Assembly: GCF_018687715.1 (NCBI RefSeq)
Contig: NC_056765.1
Location: forward strand, 27,177,129-27,241,128
From: Carya illinoinensis
Taxonomy: Eukaryota > Streptophyta > Magnoliopsida > Fagales > Juglandaceae
Direction of reading: 5' to 3'
DNA: 64,000 nt
How positions within the stretch are numbered: position 1 is the first letter of the stretch; every line of letters begins with the position of its first letter. Of this stretch, positions 1 to 10,149 are shown piece after piece. The position numbers and the translations under genes are program-made. The notes under the pieces were generated by a model. The model saw only the letters and a list, made by a program, of their open reading frames with translations, had not been told where the DNA came from and did no database searches.

Positions 1-480
1 TAACATGCATATAACATTATGTAATATTTACAGCGGATAATTTTTTTCTTTAGCAATACTATGCACTAAATTGAAAATATCTCAAATGCTTAAAACATAC
101 TTCATACATAAAGACCCATTGAATAACTAAGATTACAACACTAGTCCAAAATGGTTATGATCCAAAAAGTACTAGAGCTGCAACTTCATCGTACAAATAG
201 TAATTTACGTTAACTACTATATTAACATTGATGTCGCACCGTCGCTTAGTCAACTGTGTCTAGTTGATCAGCTCCTGATTCTCCTTCAGGTCCTGTAACA
301 AGATCTACCATTCGGGGAAAATGGTAGTTGGGACTACCAAAATGAGATTTGATTACAAATCTCAATAAGTTAACAAAAAACTTCCACACAAGCTAATGAT
401 GCATGGATGACAGTAAAAGTATAAATGCATAATCAAATTCATAAGTAATTAAAGTATAACTTGGCGTACAACATAGCATA
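1..480. other. Intergenic, no gene seen
   Basis: AT-rich sequence with no convincing reading frame, repeat or RNA gene. It leads into the tandem arrays starting near 481. Confidence 0.5.
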
Positions 481-690
481 ATTGACATAACTTAAATTGA
501 AACATGAACTGAACTTGACTTGATATGAATTTGATCTGAAACTTGACTTAGCATGAACTTGCTCTGAAACTTGAATTAACATGAACATGATATGAAACAT
601 AACTTATCAGATCTTGTTCTGAAACTTGACTTAACATGAACGTGATATGAAACTTGACTTATCATGAACTTGTTCTGAAACTTGATTTAA
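481..690. repeat. Tandem repeat, about 33-bp unit
   Basis: Six or so diverged copies of a unit built around CTGAAACTTGACTTAACATGAA. Unit length is about 30-34 bp and copies differ by point changes and small gaps. It is directly followed by a second, different array. A frame through it encodes nothing recognisable. Confidence 0.75.
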
Positions 691-699
691 CATGAAAAA

Positions 700-1062
700 T
701 ACATATTCCATAGTTGTTGTGGCCCCATGTATTCTACGTGTAAATACATACTCTACAGTTGTTGTGGCCCCATGTATTCTACACAAACTTGACTTAACAT
801 GAAAAATACATACTCCACAGTTGTTGTGGTCTCATGTATTCTACGTGTAAATACATACTCCATAGTTGTTGTAGCCCCATGTATTCTACACGTCATAATG
901 CAGTTAAATACATACTCCATAGTTGTTGTGGCCCCATGTATTCTACGTGTCACAATACAATTAAATATATACTGCACAGTTGTTGTGGCCCCATGTATTC
1001 TACGTGTCACAATTGCTGTGACCCCATACTTCGTGTGCCACAGTTGTTGTGGATCCCATGAG
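700..1062. repeat. Minisatellite, 45-60 bp unit, about 7 copies
   Basis: Seven copies of a core reading CACAGTTGTTGTGGCCCC followed by ATGTATTCTACGTGT and a spacer AAATACATACTC. CACAGTTGTTGTG within the core is close to a palindrome. Spacers vary, giving 45-60 bp periods. Open frames across the array on both strands are by-products of the repeat, not genes. Confidence 0.85.
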
Positions 1063-2522
1063 ACTGAATGTAACTCAAGATGAAACATGACTGGAATACG
1101 AAAGGACTGAAGTCCTGACGTAACATAACGTGACTTGAACATAACTTGAAAGACATGACCAACTTGAAATAGAAATATTTCGTAACATGACATATAATAG
1201 ACAACATATTTAATATGACATACTTGCAACAGTGAATATTACATGACTTGACATGCATTTAATAGATGGCATACTTAACATGGCGTACTTGTAATGTATA
1301 GCAATACATGACAGAATATATTATGTAACAGTTTTCATATATATGACAAAATATATTATGTAACAGATAAAAATTGATGACAAAATAAATTCTATCTAAC
1401 AGAAAATTATGTGATAACTTGGCATGGCATGACATATATGATAACACACATATATATACACTATAGTTCTTTTACTTAGCACACATACATAGTAGACTGT
1501 TAGTAAGTTAAAAACTAACTTACATCGATTTCCGCGTTTCTTATAAAACCTTAAGCGCGATCACGAGGAACTGTAATTAGTGATTCTAAAAGTTAGCACT
1601 AAATCACTAATAAATTGAAATATGGAAAATACTAACTTAAAGAGTAAAATTTTCATTTTACTCTCTGCATGTAGGAAAATGACCGTTTTACCCATAACTT
1701 AAGGATTTTATATACTAACTCCAAAAGTCACCAAAAATTACATGCCTCATGTAAATTTTATCCTCAATTCAAATATAAATTTATAAAAATTTAAAACTAA
1801 TCACAACTATTAAAACTCCATAGGGTCAAAATTCTCATATGCTATTTCTATTGATTTTTGTTTCTAACTTGTTTTGATCAACCTTTTGATCTATGACTTA
1901 TAAATATGTGATCTTCAAACCAAACCATCACATGGTTTAAAAAGATATCCTAAAACATATATAAGCTTCTAATTCAAGATCACATGGTTAAAAATTAACC
2001 AAAACATAAATTTAGCCCAAAACATCCACACTTTGGCTTATCTGAATATCTCTTTGCATAAAATTTCATATCTTTGAAACTAACATCAAATATCTTCAAA
2101 ATAATAATATAACATGTATATAAGATGCTTAGGATCCTCCAATAAAATTATCAAAGTCATTGGAATAGGTTTAGACCACCAAAGAGTTAAACTTTCTCAA
2201 AATAGAAACTGTTTTTCCTCTTACAGTTTCTAGGTTTCTAAATCTAAGAAAATCTTTCATCAAAACCTTTAATCATGCAAAAATCCTCAACCAATAGTCA
2301 TATATACATGTTAACAATACTCCATAAAAATTTCGGACCCATATATATCCATTAGCTTGGTCAAAAACTCCAAACTATAACATATTCTCCAGTTTATCTC
2401 CCAGAATGACCTTTTAATAGTTTACATAATATTTGACTGACTAAATGATCTTCATATGGGATAAATAAGATATTCACGTAAACTAGACTAAAAAAAGGAA
2501 CAACTTATATGAAGGAGAGTTT
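1063..2522. other. Intergenic, no gene seen
   Basis: AT-rich sequence with short open frames only. No similarity to a known protein could be read in any frame. Confidence 0.45.
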
Positions 2523-2693
2523 ATGATAAAACACTTACAAAAGTTTCAAAATGGGCGTGCAAAAGAATTCCTAAAAGCTGTCCGAGAGAAAGTGTTTGAT
2601 ATTCTTTTAATGGAAAGTGTAAATGAAGATAATTTCGTAGGGAGGGGTGGCTGGAGATACTTATGGATAAGATATGGAAGAGATGAGGCTGGA

Positions 2694-2792
2694 GTGAGAG
2701 TTAAGTGTAGGACTCTCTTACCCGAAGTGAGAGTTAAATGTGGGACTCTCTTACCAGAAGTGAGAGTTAAGTGTATGACTCCCTTACCTAAT
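2694..2792 (+). repeat. Three tandem copies of a 33-bp unit
   Basis: Units at 2694-2726, 2727-2759 and 2760-2792 begin GTGAGAGTTAA. As 33 is a multiple of three, a 95-codon frame at 2523-2810 reads through and repeats an 11-residue motif (VRVKC-x-TLLPE). I do not recognise this protein and cannot say whether it is expressed. Confidence 0.8.
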
Positions 2793-2799
2793 AATATCT

Positions 2800-2956
2800 A
2801 CAAAAATTAACTCAAGATATTTTTACCTAATAATGTCCACGAAATTAGTTTAAAATATTTTTATCCAATAATATCCACAAAATTAGCTTAAGATATTTTT
2901 ATCCAAAATTTCCACAAAATTTAGTTCAAGATATTTTTATCTAATAATATCTACAG
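2800..2956. repeat. Tandem repeat, about 45-bp unit
   Basis: Three to four imperfect copies of TTAAGATATTTTTATC plus CAATAATATCCACAAAATTAG. It lies directly downstream of the 33-bp array, so two unrelated tandem arrays are adjacent. Confidence 0.7.
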
Positions 2957-3092
2957 TTTTGAACAGACGTTTTGTCCAAAAATATAAAAAAATATTATTG
3001 CGCCATAAGACCTTAAATAACCCTTCGAGTTTAATGGCACAAACCATAATACATTTTGACACTTCTAATTATCTCTAATAATTAAAAACACA

Positions 3093-3104
3093 CTTCTGAT
3101 ACCA
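3093..3104 (-). other. Possible tRNA-iMet primer binding site
   Basis: The minus strand reads TGGTATCAGAAG, close to the usual TGGTATCAGAGC primer site of plant LTR elements. No LTR pair could be matched to it, so it may be the remnant of an element cut by the neighbouring gypsy sequence, or chance. Confidence 0.25.
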
Positions 3105-3240
3105 TAGTAAATAATAACACTAACTATGTAGTTAGACAAAAACCTATATGATTAATGGATTCGTGAAAACTTATGAGGTCTTCACGAGATTCCTAAAGTT
3201 AATAGAAATTTCACAATTAAATTTCTAGTGAGCTGTTACA

Positions 3241-3664
3241 AGAACAACCTAACCACTGAGGAGGTAGTGTAGGGATGGGAGAGAGGTAGGAAATGGCCTT
3301 ACTTAGTAAATCGATCCACCACTACTAGGATCACAGAGAATCCCTTGGACATAGGTAGGGCCTCAATAAAGTTCATTGAGATATCAGTCCAGCTTCCAGT
3401 GGGAATGGCCAGGGATTGGAGTAAGCCTGCTGGTTGCAAATTTTTAGATTTGCATTTCTGGCAAATAGCACACTCTCGGATGTAGTTCTTGATGTCCTTC
3501 TTCATACCTGGCCAGATGAAGTCAGCCTTAGCCTTGTGTAATGACTTGTGGTATCCTGCGTGGCCTCCATAAGGACTGTCATGAATATAGTGTAACACCT
3601 GAGCCTTAAAGGGGGAATTTTTTGTTAAGTAAATTCTCCATTTTTTCAACAACAGCCCATTCAC
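3241..3664 (-). pseudogene. gypsy integrase fragment
   Basis: This covers the HHCC zinc-binding domain and the start of the catalytic core of a gypsy integrase: two histidines in HDSPYGGHAGYH, then CAICQKC. The first catalytic aspartate position reads ISMNFIEALP instead of the usual ISMDFIE, so an Asp-to-Asn change is present. A stop codon interrupts just after VVVDRFTK at about 3298, and sequence resembling the integrase core continues beyond it to about 3240. The second Asp and the Glu of the DDE triad are lost with the truncation. It cannot be functional. Confidence 0.85.
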
Positions 3665-3815
3665 CAGTGTGAACCCCTTGTCTGATAATAGACCCTTTTG
3701 CAGCCTTTGGCACAGCTCTGCAAGCTATAAATCTGACTTGTAGGAGACTCTTAAGTCTTGTAACCACATAGGATCTAAGACTGTCAAACCAGCTAGAGAC
3801 CCTTCAGCCTTAGAC

Positions 3816-5288
3816 TCAGGCTGCCGACAAGGCATCAGCCGCTTTGTTTTCCCTTCCCTTTTTGTACTTAATGATGAAATCATACCCCAGTAGCTTGCTT
3901 ATCCATTTCTGTTGGGAATGAGTCCCAATTTTCTGCTCTAGTAGGAACTTCAAGCTTTGTTGGTCAGTCTTAATAATAAAGGATCTCCCTACCAAATAAG
4001 GTCTCCACCTTTTCACAGCATATACCAAAGCTAGGAGCTCCTTCTCATAGGTTGATAAGTCCAAAGCCTTTCCCTTAAGAGCTTGACGAAGGTAGGCTAA
4101 GGGTCGACCCTCTTGCATTAAGACAGCACCTATGCCCACTCTAGAAGCATCACATTCTATCAAAAAGGGTTTGGAAAAATTTGGCAAGGCCAACACTGGT
4201 GGGTTGGTCATTGCTATTTTCAGCCTCTCAAAGGCTTCAGAAGCTGCTTCACTCCAATGAAAGGAGTTCTTTTTAAGGAGAGCTGTGAGGGGGGCAGCCA
4301 ATACACCATAGTATTGAATGAATTTTTTGTAATATCCCGTGAGGTCTAAAAATCCTCTCAATGCCTTCAATGTCTTGGGCTGTGGCCATTCCACCATAGA
4401 CTTTATTTTAGCCAATGTTTTTAGGACCAAAGCCAAGTGTGACACATGTTCCTCACTGGTTTTTTTGTAAACCAGAATGTCATCAAAGAATACAATCACA
4501 AACTTCCTCAAATAGGGTTGGAAAACTGCATTCATTAAGCCCTGAAATGTAGCGGGTGCATTGGTTAGCCCAAATGGCATCACTAAAAATTCATAATGGC
4601 CTTGGTGGGTTCTAAATGTTGTTTTTGGTACATCCCCCTCTCTTACCCTTATCTGGTGATATTCGGACCTTAGATCCAGCTTAGAAAATATAGTAGCCTC
4701 TTGTAATTCATCTAGTAGCTCATCTATCACTGGAATGGGAAACTTATCTTTGATGGTTTCCTTGTTCAACGCACGGTAGTCTACACACATACGCCAACTC
4801 CCATCTACCTTCCTAACCAGCCGTACAGGAGAAGAAAAAGGTGATTGACTGTGTCTAATGGCTCCAGCCGATAGCAATTCCTGCACTATTTTTTCAATTT
4901 CCTCTTTTTGGTAGAAGGGATATCTGTAGGGCCTAACAGGTATTGGAGCAGTTCCCTCCTTGAGATTAATAGGATGATCATGGCTTCTTTTAGGGGGTAG
5001 CCCATTAGGCTCCTCAAAAACTGAGCTAAATTGGTCCAACACCCCTTTTAGATACGAAGGCGCTACTGTTTCCTTGGTTTCAGAACCAACCTCCACGATT
5101 TGTAAAAATACCCCCCTTCTTTCTACTTTAGTGAGCTGTGATAGCTCTACCACTTCAATCCACTCCGATGGACTAGGATCCAAGCCCTTGAGAGTTACTG
5201 AATTTTTCCCTACTGAAAAAGTCATGGTTAAGGAGGAAAAATCCCGAAGTATTGGCCCCAATGTCCTCAACCAGTGCATGCCTAGCAC
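3816..5288 (-). pseudogene. gypsy reverse transcriptase / RNase H
   Basis: A 490-codon open stretch carries the gypsy RT with LDLRSEYHQI, PFGLTNAPATFQ and the catalytic box FFDDILVY (normally YxDDI), then RNase H with FLIECDASRVGIGAVL, TYEKELLALV and IIKTDQQSLKFLL. After LVLKTLA the frame jumps straight to KIKSMVEWPQPK, so roughly 35-40 residues of the region normally following the palm are missing in frame. It is followed downstream (3665-3815) by out-of-frame linker sequence before the integrase fragment. The length looks near normal only because the deletion kept the frame. Confidence 0.9.
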
Positions 5289-5292
5289 TATG

Positions 5293-5805
5293 TCACAACC
5301 CCCTAGAGGTAGCAGAAAAAAAATTAGTAGTGAAGCTTTGTTTTTGTACCATAAATTCTGCTCCTACTAGTTTTCCCTCACTTCTAACCATCTCCCCATT
5401 GGCCACCCTTACTTCAATTTGTTCTCTAGGATTCACATTCAACTGAGTCTTAGTAACAATGGTAGGATCAAGGAAGTTGTGAGTACTCCCTGTGTCCACC
5501 AAAATTACCACAGATTGCCCTTTCATTTTCCCCAGCACACGCATGGTTCTAGGATTCATGGATCCGGCTATGGCATGGATAGAGATTTCAGGTGTTTCCC
5601 CTCCCACATTCAACACGGTGGCTTCTTTTTGTTCTTGTACAATCTCTACCTCCTCATTTTCCATCACTTCCTCCTCTAATGAAAAATCCACTCCCTCCAT
5701 TACATACAATCTAACCTTCTTACATTTGTGAGTGGGGTTCCATTTTTCATTGCAAAAATAGCATAACCCCTTCTCTCTTCTCTCCTTCATCTCAATAGAA
5801 CTCAC
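5293..5805 (-). pseudogene. gypsy zinc knuckle and aspartic protease
   Basis: The frame begins with the nucleocapsid zinc knuckle (CYFCNEKWNPTHKC) and continues to an aspartic protease with the active-site motif VILVDTGSTHNFLD. It ends about 5 bp before the RT frame and overlaps the end of the upstream gag frame, which indicates a frameshift in an originally continuous polyprotein. Confidence 0.85.
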
Positions 5806-6685
5806 CCTTTGGATAGGGAGTGTACCTTGGGAGAAAACCCCCTTGAAATGCCACTCTCCCCCTTAGGTGTAAACTGTTGATACCCTTGATAGTTTTGGTT
5901 CACACTACCATTATAAGAGCCCTGTGAGGGGCTGCTGAAAAATTTTTCAGGTTTATTACTTCTCCCTGTACAATTCATAAATTCCTCCTGAATTTTAGCT
6001 AATCCGAAAGCTGAGTTCAAGCTCTTAGGTTCCAACATTTTAATAGGGAGTCTAATCTCATCCTTAAGCCCACTAAGGAAACAACTGAGTTTATAACTCT
6101 CAGACAACCCTCTAAGTCGATTAGAAAGTACCTCAAACTGAGTCATGTAAGCTGAAACAGTGGAAGTTTGCCTCAACTTGGTGATGGCCTCCATAGGGTC
6201 ATCATAAGAAGTGCTTCCAAAACGAGTTTGCAAAGCTTAGGTGAAAGCTGCCCAGGTGGTAAAACACCCCATCTCTTCTGCTCTTTGAAACCAGACCAGA
6301 GCTTCCCCTTCCATGCGGAATGAGGTTGTCCTAATCTTTTGAAAATCTGTCATAGGGTGAAGAGAAAAATAGTGGTTCACTTTATAAATCCAACCAGTTG
6401 GGTTTCCCCCTTCAAATATGGGAAAATCCAACTTAATGGATCAGAATTGCATTCCCCTTTCTACTTCAGACCCTCTGTATGTGCTTCTTCTTCATGATGG
6501 TTATTGTGTTCAGATTTGGAGTGCGTGTGTCCCCTGTTAAATGTTTCCAGCAATAAATCCATTTTCTTAGATAAATCATCCAACGACTTCTGATGAAGCT
6601 CCACCTTCTGATCTTGCAGGTCCTGGTGCTGTTTCAACCCCAACACAAACTTCTCCAATTCCTTGAACCTGGTTCCTTCCGCCAT
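5802..6685 (-). pseudogene. gypsy gag, broken
   Basis: Three consecutive frames (6461-6685, 6237-6431, 5802-6233) together cover a gag capsid: N-terminal coiled coil (LDDLSKKMDLLLETF), then MDFPIFEGGNPTGWI and LVWFQRAEE, then FGSTSYDDPMEAITKLRQT and FLSGLKDEIR. The last two are separated by one in-frame stop codon near 6235; the first is separated from the second by a stop or small frame change near 6435-6460. Confidence 0.85.
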
Positions 6686-6713
6686 TGCAGAATATTTTTG
6701 CTCCCAGAAAACC

Positions 6714-6727
6714 TGGCTCTTATGCCA
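6714..6727 (-). other. tRNA-iMet primer binding site (gypsy)
   Basis: The minus strand reads TGGCATAAGAGCCA, two changes from the usual TGGTATCAGAGCCA primer site. It lies between the LTR and gag, as expected for priming minus-strand DNA synthesis. Confidence 0.7.
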
Positions 6728-6733
6728 ATAATT

Positions 6734-7142
6734 TGTTATGGGCCCAATTGATTAGAGCTTAGAATGTAATAGTTGACGAACGATTTGTAAATTGATAAAG
6801 GAACAATTTGATTTTTCGAGGAAACCAGCACCTCCAATTCGGCAAAACGCCTTAATTCATTTTCGATGCCTGCTTCCCACGAAGCACTCACATTATAACA
6901 GAAAGCAAAACAAGAAACTAAAGAAATTGACTATTCTGCCCTAGACCTCTGGTTACATGGGCTTAATGGAAGACAATAAAAGAACTACATATTACTAACT
7001 CAAGACCCAACCAATATTATTAACCTAAGGCCCACGACCCAGCCCATTAAATCAGCCTCTTCATTCCAACTCATCCTCTTCTCTTCTCTTCAATCTGACG
7101 CCACAACTGCATCTTCAAACCGAGCCTCAACATTTGTTAACA
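6734..7142 (-). repeat. 5' LTR of the gypsy element (bounds inferred)
   Basis: Starts TGTTAT and ends TTAACA on the plus strand, matching the TG...CA rule, directly abutting the primer site. The second LTR is not in the window, so the 409-bp length rests on the terminal motif only. Confidence 0.55.
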
Positions 7143-9943
7143 TTGCTAATTCTACTCATTGGCAACAATTCCCCATCATGGGCATTCCAATATATCGTCG
7201 TTGCTATTCAGACCTCTAATAACTTGTATGCTTGTTGGTAAGGATAGTAACGTTCGCATTCACATGGATGTCGTTGGTAATACCCTCTTTTCCCAACATT
7301 GCTTATGTTGCTATTCTCAACGACTCCCAAGTCATTGCTAATGTTCTCAACGGCTTGGTCGTTGGTAATGTTCTCAACCACTTTCAACTCATTGCTAATG
7401 CTAAATTATTTCGCCAAAATCTGTTCGCAATCATCTGTGATTACAGTTGCTTATACTCATTGTGATTGTGCAAACCTGCATTCAAAACAGGGACATAGTT
7501 CCTTCGAGATGGTTTTGAGATTGCCCAGGAAGAATGTTTTTCCAGTTAATTATCAATGCATATTCATATATATATATATATATATATATATGCTGGTCCC
7601 TGATTTCTATCCTACATATGATCCAACATTTATATATATATATATATATATATATACATTTGCTCTGTGGTTTCATATATCTGACCTACATTTTAGTGTA
7701 GTGTTATGTTTTAATTAAAACAGAAAACTTATAATGCTAGTTTTGAGTGGCTAACTAAAACCAATTATTGCAACATGTTCATCTGTTATCACAAATCCAA
7801 TCTTCTCTGCTTCTCTAATTATATACACTCTAAATAATAAGTTTTATACTTTGGGAAGAATATATATTATTTTATATTCTACAAATTGATCAATTTTGAT
7901 AGAGTATAAGTACATGACATGCCACAATATTCTATTTCCCCAACATCTTTATACCATACACACACACATCCCATTGACATTACCAACATTCACCAATATA
8001 TATATATATATATTCATTCAATACACACGAATAGGTACATTAAAGGTACTAGGATAGATTAGTGCAGCAGCAACTTTGATCACAACACAAAATTTCACGT
8101 CTTCCCATGGATGTCTATCATACAAAAACATTATCTAGCATATGCCCTATTCACATAATGGCAATTGCTTGATAATGTACATGCCTTACACATCCAGTTT
8201 TTATTTTTATTTTTCTTTTACCCTTACACCTTACAATATATGATCTTCAGTACCATATCCCTATCTAGTTAGCATGTAACGCAACATACATAAAAGATAC
8301 TGTTCCACCTAATCATGTCCATCTCAAACCAACCAGCGTATATACACATATGCCTCCTATACAAATGCATGTAATTCCTATAACACACAGTGTTCCCCAG
8401 AACATTGAAATATGCATAACACCCTCCAAAATGTGGTTCACCCACCTCAAAAGCATTTGAACCTATATATAAATGCACTTGAACATTCCCAGCCATGCTA
8501 GGCATCATATTCCGCCCCTCTTTTAGACTCCATAGAGCTAAACTGGATGTTCATCCATTTCTCATACTCCATTTGGGCCGCCATCGTCATACCTTTCCTC
8601 CAACAATTTTGGCTAGAACATAACCCATGTTCTTCCCAAGTTCTATTAGATTTGATCTTCTTGTCAGCTCGAAGATGATATGCTCCCAAGTTCTATTAGA
8701 TTTAATCCAAGTCTTGACATGTCAACAATTAAAAAAAAAACATTACAAACTAAAAGAAGAAAACTTTAAGTGTTGACATGTCAACAATTAGAAAAAAAGA
8801 CATTACAAACTAAAAGAAGAAAACTGTAAGAATTTAAGTTTAACAATTTTTGAAGAAATATAATGTATTTATCAAATACATTAAAAAGGAAATCAAAGTT
8901 GCATTCAACCTCTTAGTACATTGTTACTCTATAAAAAATTTTCAGTTATTGTAATAGAAACTATCAGATATAGATGAATTCTCATAGATTGCTACACTTA
9001 AATTTGCAGTCAAGCTCTTTGTACATTTGCATTCAAACTAGTAAAAAGGGGCATTCAAGCTCTTAGTACATTGCTGCACCTAAACATTTTTATTTTGGTC
9101 ACAACTTTTCCTCATACCACAAATTGTCTAGGAAAAGAAAATCACCCATAGTCACCGTTTTCTCAATCACTTCAAATACAATTGCAGACAGATGCAAATC
9201 ACATTCACATTCTTAAAGTACATATGGAAAGCAATCAAAACTGTGAGAAAATATTTCTTTAAAGAGAGCAAAATATATAATTACAACTTGCCCAATATGA
9301 AAGTAATCTTTATAGCTCATTTTGGGGGCTTCCTCTCAATCACCTTGAAAGTAGAGTGCATGGGTAAATCAATCCCAACAAAGTTTTGTTATATACAAGC
9401 AAAGTCGCATACTAATTTGCGTATCAATACTGATTTTTTTAAACTTAAAATTTAAATTAGCACTGTTTTCAATAAAATTTATTTTTTGACTAATCACAAT
9501 AGATTAATGCACATATTAATACACAATTGTACTTATAATTAGATTTTTTCTCCCAACAAAGATGGACAATTATAGAGAAGTTTGAATTTGAGAGAAAAAC
9601 AGTAGATTGAGAGAGAGTCTTACTGACACACTGAGGAGTTGACAGGGTTGCAAACAATATGGCTGTACTAACCTTGGTTTGCATCAGTATTGTCCAGTTA
9701 CCATCTTGTATTCTAGAGGTCAGAGTGCACCGAAAAGATTCCCGTACGATGTTTCATTTTGGACTGTGATACCACAGACTCGTGGTACTGTAAACCACAT
9801 TAGATGAGAAGGTATAGAGTTGACTGGTAGACCCTGGTATAATTCTTATTTCTGTGGCACATCTGTCCTTTGCACCTTTATATATGCATGCGCTTTAGCC
9901 TTGATTACGTAAGTGAGTATTAAATAGACTTGTTTGTTTTGAC
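7143..9943. other. Intergenic with short repeats, no gene seen
   Basis: Holds four 27-bp-spaced copies of CATTGCTAATGTTCTCAAC-like sequence (7265-7405), TA tracts at 7567-7591 and 7630-7655, and a tandem duplication near 8711-8830. Two minus-strand frames (8269-8508 and 8498-8689) overlap but match no protein I recognise. Confidence 0.5.
8711..8830. repeat. Tandem duplication, 59-60 bp
   Basis: Two copies of a unit starting TTGACATGTCAACAATT and ending CTAAAAGAAGAAAACT. TTGACATGTCAA is itself a perfect 12-bp palindrome. Confidence 0.85.
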
Positions 9944-10149
9944 GAGATGAGATGAGTACTTGAGATTTGAAAGTTGAATAAAATATTATTAAAATATATT
10001 ATTTTAATATTATTTTTATATTAGAATTTGAATAAATTGAATTGTTTATTTTATTTTTATATTGAAATTTGAAAAAGTTGAATTGTTTATTTTATTTTAT
10101 ATGAGAATTTGAAAAAATTGTAATAATTATTTTGAGATGAGATGTGAGT
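9944..10149. repeat. Interspersed repeat with GAGATGAGATG ends
   Basis: Begins GACGAGATGAGATGAG, contains alternating GAATTTGAAAAAGTTGAA and AATTGTTTATTTTA blocks, and ends TTTTGAGATGAGATG. I recall this pattern as a very common dispersed repeat in walnut-family genomes. The CACTA element at 10150 is inserted at its right edge. A similar inverted and diverged copy may occur at about 41137-41300. Confidence 0.5.

Larger units (their letters stand above)
3232..7142 (-). mobile_element. Truncated Ty3/gypsy retrotransposon
   Basis: On the minus strand the order is LTR, tRNA-iMet primer site, gag, protease, reverse transcriptase/RNase H, integrase, which is the Ty3/gypsy order. It stops inside the integrase near 3232, so the rest of the integrase and the 3' LTR are missing. 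All open frames are interrupted. The style (GLCYFCNEKW zinc knuckle, PFGLTNAP in RT) suggests a chromovirus, possibly the Reina lineage, but the C-terminal chromodomain region is absent so this is an inference. Confidence 0.9.

Noticed and set aside
799..1083. Plus-strand frames and an opposing 158-codon frame over the minisatellite
   Set aside because: They repeat the tandem unit and have no independent protein features.
8269..8689. Two overlapping minus-strand frames with Cys and Trp
   Set aside because: Could be a degraded transposon protein but no motif could be named.
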